Below the pieces are notes generated by a model, which saw only the letters and a list, made by a program, of their open reading frames with translations, ran no database searches and was not told the DNA's origin. Shown one piece after another: positions 35,463 through 45,036 of a DNA stretch of 64,000 nucleotides. How positions within the stretch are numbered: position 1 is the stretch's first letter; each line of letters starts with the position of its first letter. Source of the DNA: Actinomycetota bacterium (GTDB lineage: Bacteria; Actinomycetota; Thermoleophilia; Gaiellales; Gaiellaceae); the NCBI GenBank assembly GCA_004366385.1, contig ML178782.1, positions 1-64,000 of the forward strand, read 5' to 3'. The position numbers and the translations under genes were made by a program.

Positions 35463-35790
35463 GCCGTGCCGTTCACGCTCAGCAACATCAAGGACGTGGA
35501 GGACATCGGCCCCGTGTTCCGCGGCGCGCCCGACCTCGAGTTTCGCGCGCCCACCAAGGCGCTCGAGCTCGAGCAGTCCGCCCTGAGCTACCAGCGCATA
35601 CCCCCGGCCATCGCTTCCCATACGGCCACACGCACACGAAGCAGGAGGAGGTGTACGTGGTCCTGCGCCGCACGTGGCGGGGCTACGAGGCCGGGCCCGA
35701 GGGCCTCGAGCTCCTCGTCGTCGGCGTCCCCAACCTCGGGGAGGATCGCGCGGGGACGTCGACGGCCGGCGCGACTGGTGGGCCGACTAG
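35463..35790 (+). pseudogene. Cupin-domain pseudogene (frameshifts and internal deletion)
   Basis: FTLSNIKDVEDIGP...ALSYQRIPP / GHRFPYGHTHTKQEEVYVVLR / TWRGYEAGPEGLELLVVG / DVDGRRDWWAD* in successive frames. Confidence 0.72.
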
Positions 35791-35896
35791 CCGACGATTC
35801 CTGGCCCAGGGCGTCTGCCCTCCTGGGCTCACCCCAGCGTCTGCCCGGGAGCAGGACAACGCCCGCGGGACGGGCGCTGTCCTGAGTCACGTGCAG

Positions 35897-36019
35897 TCAG
35901 TGACCCTTGCGGGCGACGGCAGCCTTCAACTGGCCCTTGTTCATCTTCGAGCGCCCTTTGACGTTGAGGCGCTTCGCCTCACGATAGAGCTGCTCCTTGG
36001 TCCGCTCACGCATAGCCAT
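35897..36019 (-). CDS. Small basic protein (40 aa, Rho-N/SAP-like)
   Basis: MAMRERTKEQLYREAKRLNVKGRSKMNKGQLKAAVARKGH. Confidence 0.65.
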   Translation of the reverse strand: MAMRERTKEQLYREAKRLNVKGRSKMNKGQLKAAVARKGH

Positions 36020-36118
36020 CAGATCACCCCTTTCGATCGGGTAGCTCAGCGTTGCGGGTACCCGGGGGGCGCGCCCGCAAACACGGACCCCGACGACGTG
36101 AGGCTGGAACGTGTCGCG

Positions 36119-36199
36119 CCGATGAGCTCTCGGTGGTTTGTCGGTCTCTACCGCGATGTGGCGAAGCGGCAGATCGGAACGAGGGGGGCATGAGATGAC
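36119..36199. repeat. Dispersed repeat copy 2
   Basis: ccgatgagctctcggtggtttgtcggtctctaccgcgatg...ggaacgagg...tgagatgac. Confidence 0.65.
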
Positions 36200-36268
36200 C
36201 CGGATCGACGCTGTGAAGCGAGTCGAGGCGTTCGGCGCTCGCGACCTCGACGGATCGACCACCGCACG

Positions 36269-36891
36269 GTGAACGCCCCCGCCTCGATCACCGTCACGCC
36301 GGTTCTCGTTGCCGACCTCTCCGTCGAGGGCGAGCGGATGCCGGTCTACGTGCACGTCATCGACCATCCCGATGCGCGCGTGCTCGTCGACACCGGCATG
36401 ACGGAGCTGCACCGGCGCTGGCCGACATGGATCCCCGCCTCCGGCCGCTGAGCGAGCAGGACTTCGATCTCGCCTGCATCGACATCGTCGTCAACACACA
36501 CCTGCACGCCGACCACTGCGGCGGCAACCACCTCTTCGCCGGCACGCCGATCTACGTCCAGCGCCGAGAGCTCGACGACGCGCGCAGCGAGGACGGCTAC
36601 ACCATTCGCGGGTGGGTCGAGGCGCCCGGCGTCGAGTACGTGCCGGTCGACGGCGAGTACGAGCTGCTTCCCGGGCTCCGCCTCGTCCCGGCGCCGGGGC
36701 ACACACGCGGCATGCAGATGGTCGTCGTCGAGACCGGCGGGCGCCCGGTCATCGTCGGCGGCGACGTGGCGGTGTGGTTCGGCGAGTTCGACGAGCCGCC
36801 CACCGAAGGCCGGCAGCGGGTCCTTGCGCTCGACCCCGAGCTCGTCTGGCTCACGCACGAGCACGAGCCGTGGCGACCCCGCACCGCCTGA
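36269..36891 (+). pseudogene. MBL-fold metallo-hydrolase (lactonase-like) with frameshift
   Basis: VYVHVIDHPDARVLVDTGMTELH then, after a one-base shift near 36413, ALADMDPRLRPLSEQDFD...VNTHLHADHCGGN...LTHEHEPW. Confidence 0.8.
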
Positions 36892-37064
36892 GGCATCACG
36901 CCGGCCCCCGCGCAACTGTCGGGCCACGAGTCGATCGTCACGTTGACCACGTCCGACCGGGTGACTGGGCGCTCGGCTGCGCGAGGGTGCTCTTCCTCGG
37001 CCGGCCACATGGCGAGCCGGTGCCCTGTCGGATCCGTGAGCCAAACTGCCGGCCGCGGCTCGAC

Positions 37065-38081
37065 TCACGCCTGCTCGAGGTGCCTCGCGATCGGCCAGGC
37101 GCCGTCCGACCAGTTCGAGATGACGGTGCGGGTCTCGCCCGCGACCGGGTCGTGCGTCGAGCGGAACGAGACTCCCGCGTCGTAGCCCTCGAGAGTCACC
37201 GCGTCCCCCGACTCGTGCAGCCAGAGGCCGAGCCCGTAGCGCCTGGAGTCGGCCGGGACGTCGCTCCGCGGCCGCGTCATCTCCGTGACCCAGTCGCGCG
37301 ACACGATCTGGCCTGCGAAGAGCGCCGTCCACAGCGAGCGGATGTCCGCCGCGGTCGAGTAGATCCCGCCGTCACCCGAGCCGCGCACGGGAAGGTGGAG
37401 GACGTTCGTCCGCGGGCCGTCGGCCGAGAGGTAGCCGACCGCGGCGCGGCCCGGCAGCTCGTCCGAGCGCAGGAACTCCGTGTCGCGCATCCCCGCCGGC
37501 TCGCACACGCGCCGGGCGACGAGGTCGTGGAACGGCACCCCGCTTGCGCGCTCGGCGATCAGCGCCAGCACGACGTAGCCGCCGTTGCAGTAGGCGAAGC
37601 GCTCGCCCGGCGCGAACTTCGTCGGGTACCCGTCCAGCACCGCGAGGTACTGCTCGGTCGTCGCCAGCTCGTGCACGGGCACCGGCAGCACGTGCTCGGT
37701 GATGTCTCCCGCGTCATCCTCGTCGAAGTAGTCGCCGATGCCCGAGCGGTGCGCGAGCAGGTGCTCGACGGTCACGTCGTCCCGGATCAGCGGGAGATCC
37801 GGCCCGAGGAGCGACCGCGCGGTCGTCGAGAGCTCGAGCACGCCCTCGGCGACGAGGCCCACGACCGCGAGCGCCGTGAGCCCCTTCACCCCGCTCGCTA
37901 CGGCGAACAGCGTGTCGACCTCGTTCGCGATCCCGTGGCCGCGGTGCGCGAGCCCGTAGGCCTTCACGAACGTCCGGTTCTCGGCATCGACGCGGACGAC
38001 GCCGGAGAACCCCGTCTCCGCGGCGAGCGCGTCGAGCCCCTGCCCCAGCTCCTCCACGGCGAGACCGTACTCGCGCCGCAC
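37065..38081 (-). CDS. Serine hydrolase / beta-lactamase family protein
   Basis: FAVASGVKGLTALAV (SxxK), YCNGGYVV (YxN), penicillin-binding-protein-like architecture. Confidence 0.88.
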   Translation of the reverse strand: MRREYGLAVEELGQGLDALAAETGFSGVVRVDAENRTFVKAYGLAHRGHGIANEVDTLFAVASGVKGLTALAVVGLVAEGVLELSTTARSLLGPDLPLIRDDVTVEHLLAHRSGIGDYFDEDDAGDITEHVLPVPVHELATTEQYLAVLDGYPTKFAPGERFAYCNGGYVVLALIAERASGVPFHDLVARRVCEPAGMRDTEFLRSDELPGRAAVGYLSADGPRTNVLHLPVRGSGDGGIYSTAADIRSLWTALFAGQIVSRDWVTEMTRPRSDVPADSRRYGLGLWLHESGDAVTLEGYDAGVSFRSTHDPVAGETRTVISNWSDGAWPIARHLEQA

Positions 38082-38141
38082 TCCGCGCGCGGAGTAGCTC
38101 CGTGGACGAGACCGTCCAGAGCGCTGGGGTACGGTTCGGCG

Positions 38142-38534
38142 ATGGCCACTCGCGAAGCCGCCTGCCACTGCGGCCAGCTCCGGCTGGAGGTGGAGGGCGA
38201 CCCGTTCGTGATCGGGATCTGCCACTGCCTGTCCTGCCAGCGCCGGACCGGGAGCGCGTTCGGGATGCAGGCCGCGTTCGCACCGGAGCACGTGACCGTC
38301 GTCGGCCGCCACTCGACCTACAGGCGGATCTCGGACGAGGCCGACCGAAAGCCGCACGACTTCCACTTCTGCCCGGAGTGCGGCTCGCAGGTCTTCTACA
38401 CCGAGCCGGACGAGCCCGACCTCGTCGTCGTCTCGGTCGGGTCGTTCGCAGATCCGTCCTTTCCGCCGCCGACGGAGGCGGGGTACGGCTCGCGCCGGCA
38501 CCACTGGCTCCCCGACCTGCCGCTCGCCGGCTAG
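38142..38534 (+). CDS. GFA family protein
   Basis: ACHCGQLRLEVEGDPFVIGICHCLSCQRRTGSAFG...FHFCPECGSQVFY. Confidence 0.93.
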   Translation: MATREAACHCGQLRLEVEGDPFVIGICHCLSCQRRTGSAFGMQAAFAPEHVTVVGRHSTYRRISDEADRKPHDFHFCPECGSQVFYTEPDEPDLVVVSVGSFADPSFPPPTEAGYGSRRHHWLPDLPLAG

Positions 38535-39148
38535 AAGTCGATCCGCATGACGACCCGGCGCTTGGTCGGGTGGCTGACCTGTCGGAAGCCGGCGGCCTCG
38601 AACACGCTGCGCGCGCCGACGTGGATCTCGTCCCAGATGACGTCCTTGCCGCGCTCGGTCAGCATCGGGTAGCCCTCGAGGGCGCGGGCGCCGCGCTCGC
38701 GCGCATGCTCGACGGCGGCGCGGGCGAGCGCGTAGCTGACGCCCTTGCGCCGGAACCCGGCGCGAACGAAGAAGCAGGTCACGGCCCAGACGCTGTCGTC
38801 GGACTTGTCCTCGTCGCGGCCCTCCCACGGGACGCGGTACGCCCGCGCCAGCCCCGTGTACGCGCTGCGGGGCTCGACGGCGCACCAGCCGACGGGCTCG
38901 CCGCCCGAATACGCGACGAGGCCGCTCGTCGTCTTCGAGCTCGGATGCCCACACTCGGTCTGCGTCCGCAGGCGATGCGCACGCTCCTCGGCCGGGAAGT
39001 GCTTGAACGCCTCCTTCGGCGCCAGCTTGTACCGCTGGCACCAGCAGACGGCGCCCGCCCCGCGCGTGCCGAAGACGGCCCGGAGGTCCTCCCAGCTCGC
39101 CTCGTTGGCGGGGACGATCGTCACCTCGGGTGTCGCCGCGCTGGCCAC
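38531..39148 (-). CDS. GNAT family N-acetyltransferase
   Basis: CFFVRAGFRRKGVSYALARAAVEHARERGARALEGYP. Confidence 0.88.
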   Translation of the reverse strand: MASAATPEVTIVPANEASWEDLRAVFGTRGAGAVCWCQRYKLAPKEAFKHFPAEERAHRLRTQTECGHPSSKTTSGLVAYSGGEPVGWCAVEPRSAYTGLARAYRVPWEGRDEDKSDDSVWAVTCFFVRAGFRRKGVSYALARAAVEHARERGARALEGYPMLTERGKDVIWDEIHVGARSVFEAAGFRQVSHPTKRRVVMRIDF

Positions 39149-39204
39149 GGCGCGCACCGTATCGTTCGGCGCTCGGGTGCCAGGGAGACGACGAGGGAGG
39201 CGAG

Positions 39205-39780
39205 ATGGCAGAGGTGCTGCTCTTCCACCATGCACAGGGCCAGACCGAGGGCTTCCACGCCTTCGCGGACGAGTTGCGGAGCGCGGGTCACACCGTGCAC
39301 ACGCCCGACCTCTTCGACGGCCGCACGTTCGGGTCGATCGAGGAGGGCGTCGCACATGCGGAGGAGATCGGCTTCGGCGAGCTGATCGAGCGCGGCGTGC
39401 GCGCAGCCGACGGGCTGCCGAGCCAGCTCGTGTACGGCGGCTTCTCGCTCGGGGTGCTTCCGGCGCAGAAGCTCGCGCAGACGCGCCCGGGCGCGCGCGG
39501 CGCGCTGCTCTTCCACTCGTGCGTGCCCGCCTCGGAGTTCGGCTCCTGGCCCGAGGACGTTCCGGTGCAGGTCCACGGGATGGACGCGGACCCGTTCTTC
39601 GTCGGCGAGGGCGACGTCGACGCGGCGCGCGCGCTCGTCGAGTCGACCGAGGGCGCCGAGCTCTTCCTCTACCCCGGCGACCGGCATCTCTTCGCCGACT
39701 CGAGCCTCCCGAGCTACGACGAGAGCGCCGCGGAGCTGCTCACGCAGCGAGTGCTCGCGTTCCTCGCAGCCCGCGGGTGA
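39205..39780 (+). CDS. Dienelactone hydrolase family protein
   Basis: EVLLFHHAQGQTEGFHAFADELRSAGHTVHTPDLFDGRTF...YGGFSLGV...YPGDRHLFAD. Confidence 0.9.
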   Translation: MAEVLLFHHAQGQTEGFHAFADELRSAGHTVHTPDLFDGRTFGSIEEGVAHAEEIGFGELIERGVRAADGLPSQLVYGGFSLGVLPAQKLAQTRPGARGALLFHSCVPASEFGSWPEDVPVQVHGMDADPFFVGEGDVDAARALVESTEGAELFLYPGDRHLFADSSLPSYDESAAELLTQRVLAFLAARG

Positions 39781-39783
39781 GCA

Positions 39784-40812
39784 TCAGTCGACGAGGAACG
39801 CCTCCAGCCGCGCCGCCTCGTCCTCCAGCTCCTGCCGCTCCGGGGGCAAGAGCCGCGCGAACGGCTCGACGACGACGCGACCCTCCTCGACCCGCCACGT
39901 CCCCGCGACGACGCCGTCGACGAGAACCGTCTGCGCCAGGTCGCCGTTCATGCGGATGACCTTCGGGCGGTGCTCCTCCGGGAGCACGCGCGTGCGGTCG
40001 GCGAACGCGAGCAGCAGGTTGTCCCACTTCGGGAGGAAGCGGACGGGAGCGGGCATCTCGGGGTCGGGGAGAGGCGCGCGAGGCACGTCGAGGAGCTCGC
40101 GACCCTGCTCGTCGCGGAAGCGGCGCAGCTCGAGCCGGTCGAGGGCGCGCTGGATCTCGGGCACGCGCATCATCGCCCAGGCGACGACGTCGCGTCTCGT
40201 CGCAGGCCCGAAGGCGGCGAGGTAGCGGCGCAGGAGCTCGGCGCGCGCCTCGGTCGGGTCGTGCTCCTCGGGCTCGTCGAGGGCGACGAAACGGCCCTCG
40301 GGCCGGGCGTGCCACAGCGCCGTCTCGTGGTGGTGCAGAAGGTGGGCGCGAATCCTGGCGCCTCGCCAGGCCCGGCGCGCGTCGATCCCCGTGAGCCCGT
40401 GCTCGCGCTCGAGCATCTCGAGCGCGTCGGCCGTGGTCACCGGGCCGTCCGCTGCGAGCGCGCGGACGGACGGCGCGAGGCGCTTCGCAACCTCGGTCTG
40501 CTCCGGGTAGTTCGTCTCGCTGAGCGCCGCCCGTATCAGCGCGTAGTCGCGCCGCGTGACGAGGTGCAGCGTCTGCCGCATCACGTTCGACTTGACGACG
40601 GCGCCGTGCGCGAGCAGCCGTTCGAGCGTCTCCCGCCGGAAGCTCGTCACGCGCGTCCAGACGCCCACGTACGGCGCGGGCGGCCACTGCGCCTGCATCC
40701 CGACGAGGCGCTCGACCACCGCCGCGGGCGCGAGCCGCTTCCGCTCGAGCAGGAGCTGGCGGGCGAGCGTGGCGCGGTTCAGCTCGCGCTGCGTCAGGAC
40801 CCGCTCGGCCAC
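39784..40812 (-). CDS. Winged-helix DNA-binding (AlkZ-like/HTH_42) family protein
   Basis: RLVGMQAQWPPAPYVGVWTRV...FLPKWDNLLLAFADRTRVLPEEHRP...VDGVVAGTWRVE. Confidence 0.85.
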   Translation of the reverse strand: MAERVLTQRELNRATLARQLLLERKRLAPAAVVERLVGMQAQWPPAPYVGVWTRVTSFRRETLERLLAHGAVVKSNVMRQTLHLVTRRDYALIRAALSETNYPEQTEVAKRLAPSVRALAADGPVTTADALEMLEREHGLTGIDARRAWRGARIRAHLLHHHETALWHARPEGRFVALDEPEEHDPTEARAELLRRYLAAFGPATRRDVVAWAMMRVPEIQRALDRLELRRFRDEQGRELLDVPRAPLPDPEMPAPVRFLPKWDNLLLAFADRTRVLPEEHRPKVIRMNGDLAQTVLVDGVVAGTWRVEEGRVVVEPFARLLPPERQELEDEAARLEAFLVD

Positions 40813-40862
40813 GCGCCTACGCTACAGACGGAGCTCCGGGCCACGACTGCGAGGAGGAGATC

Positions 40863-41339
40863 ATGACCGCGCTCGAGGGAGGCTGTGCCTGCGGAGAGGT
40901 CCGCTACCGGCTCACGTCCGAGCCGCTCTTCACCCACTGCTGCCACTGCCTGAACTGCCAGCGCCAGACCGGGAGCGCGTTCGTGATCAACCTGCTGATC
41001 GAGACCGACCGCGTGGAGCTGCTCGCGGGCGAGCCGCAGCCTGTCGCCGTGCCCCGCAGCGGGAGCAAGAGGCAGAGGATCTGGCGCTGCCGGACCTGCC
41101 AGGTGGCCGTCTTCAGCCAGTACACGAGCGCCCGCATCCGGTTCGTGCGCGGCGGGACGCTCGACGACCCGTCGCGCGTCACGCCCGACGTGCACATCTA
41201 CACGCGCTCGAAGCTGCCGTGGGTCGAGCTCCCGGAGGGCGTGCCGGCCTTCGCGACCTACTACGACACGAAGAAGCTCTGGCCGGCGGCGAGCCACGAG
41301 CGCCTCGACGCGCTCAGGGCTCGGGGCCGGCGCAGCTGA
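40863..41339 (+). CDS. GFA family protein
   Basis: GGCACGEVRYRLTSEPLFTHCCHCLNCQRQTGSAF...WRCRTCQVAVFS. Confidence 0.92.
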   Translation: MTALEGGCACGEVRYRLTSEPLFTHCCHCLNCQRQTGSAFVINLLIETDRVELLAGEPQPVAVPRSGSKRQRIWRCRTCQVAVFSQYTSARIRFVRGGTLDDPSRVTPDVHIYTRSKLPWVELPEGVPAFATYYDTKKLWPAASHERLDALRARGRRS

Positions 41340-41417
41340 GCGGCCGCGCGCACCGCGCCCGTAGGCGGTGAGCCGGCGAGGATTCCGGGGCTCCCCGGGC
41401 GGGAATGCATCTAGGAA

Positions 41418-41452
41418 CGAGTGTCGCTCGGGCCCTCCCGAGGCGACACTCG
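41418..41452 (+). promoter_or_regulatory. Strong hairpin in livH leader / intergenic region
   Basis: CGAGTGTCGCTCGGGCCCTCCCGAGGCGACACTCG: 15-bp stem with a single bulge, no U tract. Confidence 0.5.
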
Positions 41453-41538
41453 ACGAGAGGTCGGAGCGATGCGATGACGCCCTTCACCGAGCCTGCCCGG
41501 GGCCGTGCCCACGGGTGCGCTCGCCTGCCGGGGGAGCG

Positions 41539-42429
41539 ATGACCGAGCTCCTCCAGCTCGTCGTCAACGGCCTCGTGACCGGCTCGATCATCGCGATCGC
41601 GGCGATCGGGCTCTCGCTCGTCTACGGGATCCTCAAGATCGTCAACTTCGCGCACGGCGACTACCTGACGCTCGGCGCGTTCGTCGCGTTCACGGTCAAC
41701 GTGACCTGGGGCTTCGGCATGGCGGGCGCGGCGCTCGCGGCGATCGTCGCCGTCGCGCTCGTCGGCTTCGGGCTCGAGCGCGGGCTGTGGCGGCCGCTGC
41801 GCCGCCGCGGATCCGGGCTGATCGGGCTCTTCATCGTCTCGATCGGCCTCGCACTCGTCCTCCGCAACGTGATCCTCCTCGTCTGGGGCGCGCGGCCGCG
41901 GCGCTACGACGTCGACGTCTTCCAGGTGTACGAGCTCGGGCCGATCCGGCTGTCGCAGAGCCAGCTCGTCGTCATCGTGGTCGCGTCGACGGCGATCACG
42001 CTGGTCGGGCTGATGCTCGCGCGGACGCGGCTCGGGAAGGGGATGCGCGCGCTCGCGGACAACCGCCAGCTCGCGGCCGCGACCGGGATCGACGCCGACC
42101 GGATCACGACCTACACCTGGCTGCTCGCGGCGGGCCTGGCCGGGCTCGGCGGCGTGCTCCAGGGGCTGCTCCAGAACGCCTTCACGCCGTCGATGGGCTT
42201 CACGCTCCTGCTCCCGATCTTCGCCGCGGTGATCCTCGGTGGCGTCGGCAGCGCCTACGGCGCGCTGGTGGGCGGGCTCGTCCTCGGGCTGGTGATGGAG
42301 GTCTCGACCTGGAGCGCGCTCGCCGGCGGCATCCCGAGCGTCTACAAGCCGGTCGTCGCGTTCGCGGTGCTGATCGGCGTGCTCGTCCTGCGACCGCAGG
42401 GCGTGCTCGGCCGCGCGAGGACGGTGTGA
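41539..42429 (+). CDS. livH: Branched-chain amino acid ABC transporter permease
   Basis: GGGGGAG SD; NGLVTGSIIAIAAIGLSLVYGILKIVNFAHGDYLTLGAF. Confidence 0.93.
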   Translation: MTELLQLVVNGLVTGSIIAIAAIGLSLVYGILKIVNFAHGDYLTLGAFVAFTVNVTWGFGMAGAALAAIVAVALVGFGLERGLWRPLRRRGSGLIGLFIVSIGLALVLRNVILLVWGARPRRYDVDVFQVYELGPIRLSQSQLVVIVVASTAITLVGLMLARTRLGKGMRALADNRQLAAATGIDADRITTYTWLLAAGLAGLGGVLQGLLQNAFTPSMGFTLLLPIFAAVILGGVGSAYGALVGGLVLGLVMEVSTWSALAGGIPSVYKPVVAFAVLIGVLVLRPQGVLGRARTV

Positions 42430-42432
42430 GCC

Positions 42433-43413
42433 GTGACCGGCCTCGCCAACGTCCAGTTCTGGGCCTTCGTCGGCGTCGTCGCCGGCATCTTCACGATCTT
42501 CTCGCTCGGGCTCCAAGTGCAGTTCGGCTTCGCCGGCCTCCTCAACTTCGGGCACGTGGCGTTCATGGCGATCGGCGCGTACACGATGGCCATCCTCGTC
42601 GTGAAGACGGGGCTCTCGCTGTGGATCGCGTCGCTGATCGCGATCGCGGTCTCGATGGGCTTCGGGCTCCTGCTCGGGCTGCCGACCCTCCGCCTGCGCG
42701 CCGACTACCTCGCGATCACCACCATCGCCTTCGGGGAGATCGTCCGCTACCTGGCGCTGAACGAACAGGAGCTTACCGGCGGCCCGCAGGGGACGATCAA
42801 CCTCGAGGGCGCGGGCGCTGCGGCCCGCTACAACGACGAGTGGCTCGACTTCCAGCGCACCGTCCAGGGCTGGCTCGAGGTCCTGCTCGGCGACAACGCG
42901 ACGCGCGACGTGACGATGCTCGTGATCGTGTGGACGGTCGCGCTCGTCGCGATCGTGCTGCTCCAGATCCTCGTCCGCTCGCCGTGGGGCCGCGTGCTGC
43001 GCTCGATCCGCGAGGACGAGGACGCCGCCTCCGCACTCGGCAAGAACGTCTTCTCGTACCGCCTCCAGGCGCTCGCGCTCGGCGCGGCGCTCGGCGCGGT
43101 CGCGGGCCTCTTCTTCGCCTTCCAGTTCTCGTTCTTCAGCCCCAACGACTTCGAGCCGCTGACGACCTTCTTCGCCTACGTCATCGTGATCCTCGGCGGC
43201 ACGGCCAAGAACTGGGGCGTGCCGCTCGGCGCGCTCATCTTCGGGTTCATCTTCGCCGGCACGCGCTTCCTCGACGTCTGGCCGCTGAACACGTTCGACT
43301 CGGCCGAGCGTGCGTACCTGCGCCTCATCATCGTCGGGCTGATCCTCATCGGGCTCATGGCGTTCCGGCCGCAGGGGATCCTCGGGAAGCGGGAGGAGCT
43401 CGTCGTTGAGTGA
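42433..43413 (+). CDS. livM: Branched-chain amino acid ABC transporter permease
   Basis: GLQVQFGFAGLLNFGHVAFMAIGAYTMAIL...SPWGRVLRSIREDEDAASALGKN. Confidence 0.93.
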   Translation: MTGLANVQFWAFVGVVAGIFTIFSLGLQVQFGFAGLLNFGHVAFMAIGAYTMAILVVKTGLSLWIASLIAIAVSMGFGLLLGLPTLRLRADYLAITTIAFGEIVRYLALNEQELTGGPQGTINLEGAGAAARYNDEWLDFQRTVQGWLEVLLGDNATRDVTMLVIVWTVALVAIVLLQILVRSPWGRVLRSIREDEDAASALGKNVFSYRLQALALGAALGAVAGLFFAFQFSFFSPNDFEPLTTFFAYVIVILGGTAKNWGVPLGALIFGFIFAGTRFLDVWPLNTFDSAERAYLRLIIVGLILIGLMAFRPQGILGKREELVVE

Positions 43414-44224
43414 GCGGGACGTCATCCTCGAGGTCGAGGACGTGCACAAGAGCTTCGGCGGGCTCGCGGCCGTGGCCGGTGCGACGTTCGACGTCGAGCG
43501 CAGCTCGATCACCGCGCTCATCGGCCCGAACGGCGCGGGCAAGACGACCCTCTTCCACGTCGTCTCCGGCTTCTACAAGCCCGATCACGGAGCCGTGCGC
43601 CTCGACGGCGAGCGCATCGACGGCAGCCCGACGCACCGGATCGTGCGGCGCGGCCTCGTCCGCACCTTCCAGCTCACGAAGGCGCTCACGCGCATGAGCG
43701 TCCTCGACAACATGCTCGTGGCCGCGCCCGCGCAGCCCGGCGAGCGGATGTGGCGCGTGTTCGCGACGCCGGGCGCGGTCAAGCGGCGCGAGGAGGAGGT
43801 GCACGAGCGCGCGCTCGAGCTGCTCTCGCTCGTCGGGCTCGAGCGGCTCGCCGACGACTACGCGGCCGTGCTCTCGGGCGGGCAGCGGAAGCTGCTCGAG
43901 TTCGCGCGCGCGCTGATGACCGAGCCGTCGCTGGTGATGCTCGACGAGCCGATGGCGGGCGTGAATCCGTCCCTCGGCGTCGAGCTGCTCGAGCACATGC
44001 GCGAGCTCCAGCGTGAGCGCGGGACGACGTTCCTCCTGATCGAGCACGACATCGACGTCGTGATGACGGTGAGCGAGCGCGTGGTCGTGATGAGCAGCGG
44101 CGCGGTGATCGCAGACGGCCCGCCGGACGACGTGCGCCGGAACGAGGCCGTGATCGACGCCTACCTCGGCTCGCCGCACGCGCACGAGGAGGTCCACGAG
44201 ATCGCGGGGGAGAGCTCGTCGTGA
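43406..44224 (+). CDS. livG: Branched-chain amino acid ABC transporter ATP-binding protein
   Basis: GPNGAGKTTLFHVVSGF...LSGGQRKLLEFARALM...LIEHDIDVVM. Confidence 0.93.
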   Translation: MSERDVILEVEDVHKSFGGLAAVAGATFDVERSSITALIGPNGAGKTTLFHVVSGFYKPDHGAVRLDGERIDGSPTHRIVRRGLVRTFQLTKALTRMSVLDNMLVAAPAQPGERMWRVFATPGAVKRREEEVHERALELLSLVGLERLADDYAAVLSGGQRKLLEFARALMTEPSLVMLDEPMAGVNPSLGVELLEHMRELQRERGTTFLLIEHDIDVVMTVSERVVVMSSGAVIADGPPDDVRRNEAVIDAYLGSPHAHEEVHEIAGESSS

Positions 44225-45036
44225 CCGACGCGCGGCCCATCTTCGAGGCCGAGGGCCTCCAGGCGGGGTACAGCGACGTCAACATCCTGCACGGCGTCTC
44301 CGTCTCCGTCCCGCGCGGCGGCACCGTGTCGGTGATCGGGCCGAACGGCTCCGGCAAGACGACGCTCCTGCGCGCGCTCTTCGGCTTCATCCCGCTCCGC
44401 GGCGGGCGGGTCGTGTTCCGGCCGGAGGGAGCCGAGCACGACGTCAGCGACCTCCCGCCGCACCGCCGCACCGCGCTCGGGATCGGCTTCGTGCCGCAGC
44501 TCGACAACGTCTTCCCGAGCATGACCGTGCGCGAGAACCTCGAGCTCGGCGCCTTCCTCGAGCCCGGCCGCACCGTGGCGGAACGGCTCGAGCGCGTGTA
44601 CGCATGGTTCCCGCTGCTCGCGGAGCGCCGCCGCCAGCGCGCGGGCACGCTCTCGGGCGGGGAGCGGCAGATGCTCGCGCTCGCCCGGGCGCTCATGCCC
44701 AACCCGAAGCTCCTCCTCCTCGACGAGCCCTCGGCCGGGTTGGCGCCAATGGTCGTGGACGCGATCTTCGAGCAGCTCGAGGAGATCAACCACGCCGGGA
44801 TCTCGCTGATGATCGTCGAGCAGAACGCGCGGCGCTCGCTGGCGATGTCCGACTGGGGCTACGTCCTCGAGCTCGGGAGGAACCGCTTCTCCGGCCCGGG
44901 GCCGGACCTCCTCCACGACCCGAAGGTGGTCGACCTCTACCTCGGCGGCCGCGGGCGGCTGGCCGCCGCGGGCGAGCTCGCGGGCGAGGACTACGAGGCG
45001 ACGCCGCCGGCGGAACGCCTGCGCCGGCGGCGGTGA
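44221..45036 (+). CDS. livF: Branched-chain amino acid ABC transporter ATP-binding protein
   Basis: GPNGSGKTTLLRALFGF...LSGGERQMLALARALM...IVEQNARRSLAMSD. Confidence 0.93.
   Translation: MTDARPIFEAEGLQAGYSDVNILHGVSVSVPRGGTVSVIGPNGSGKTTLLRALFGFIPLRGGRVVFRPEGAEHDVSDLPPHRRTALGIGFVPQLDNVFPSMTVRENLELGAFLEPGRTVAERLERVYAWFPLLAERRRQRAGTLSGGERQMLALARALMPNPKLLLLDEPSAGLAPMVVDAIFEQLEEINHAGISLMIVEQNARRSLAMSDWGYVLELGRNRFSGPGPDLLHDPKVVDLYLGGRGRLAAAGELAGEDYEATPPAERLRRRR

Noticed and set aside
41314-43542. 742 aa minus-strand ORF over livH/livM
   Set aside because: Antisense to two well-supported permease genes; highly charged low-complexity translation.
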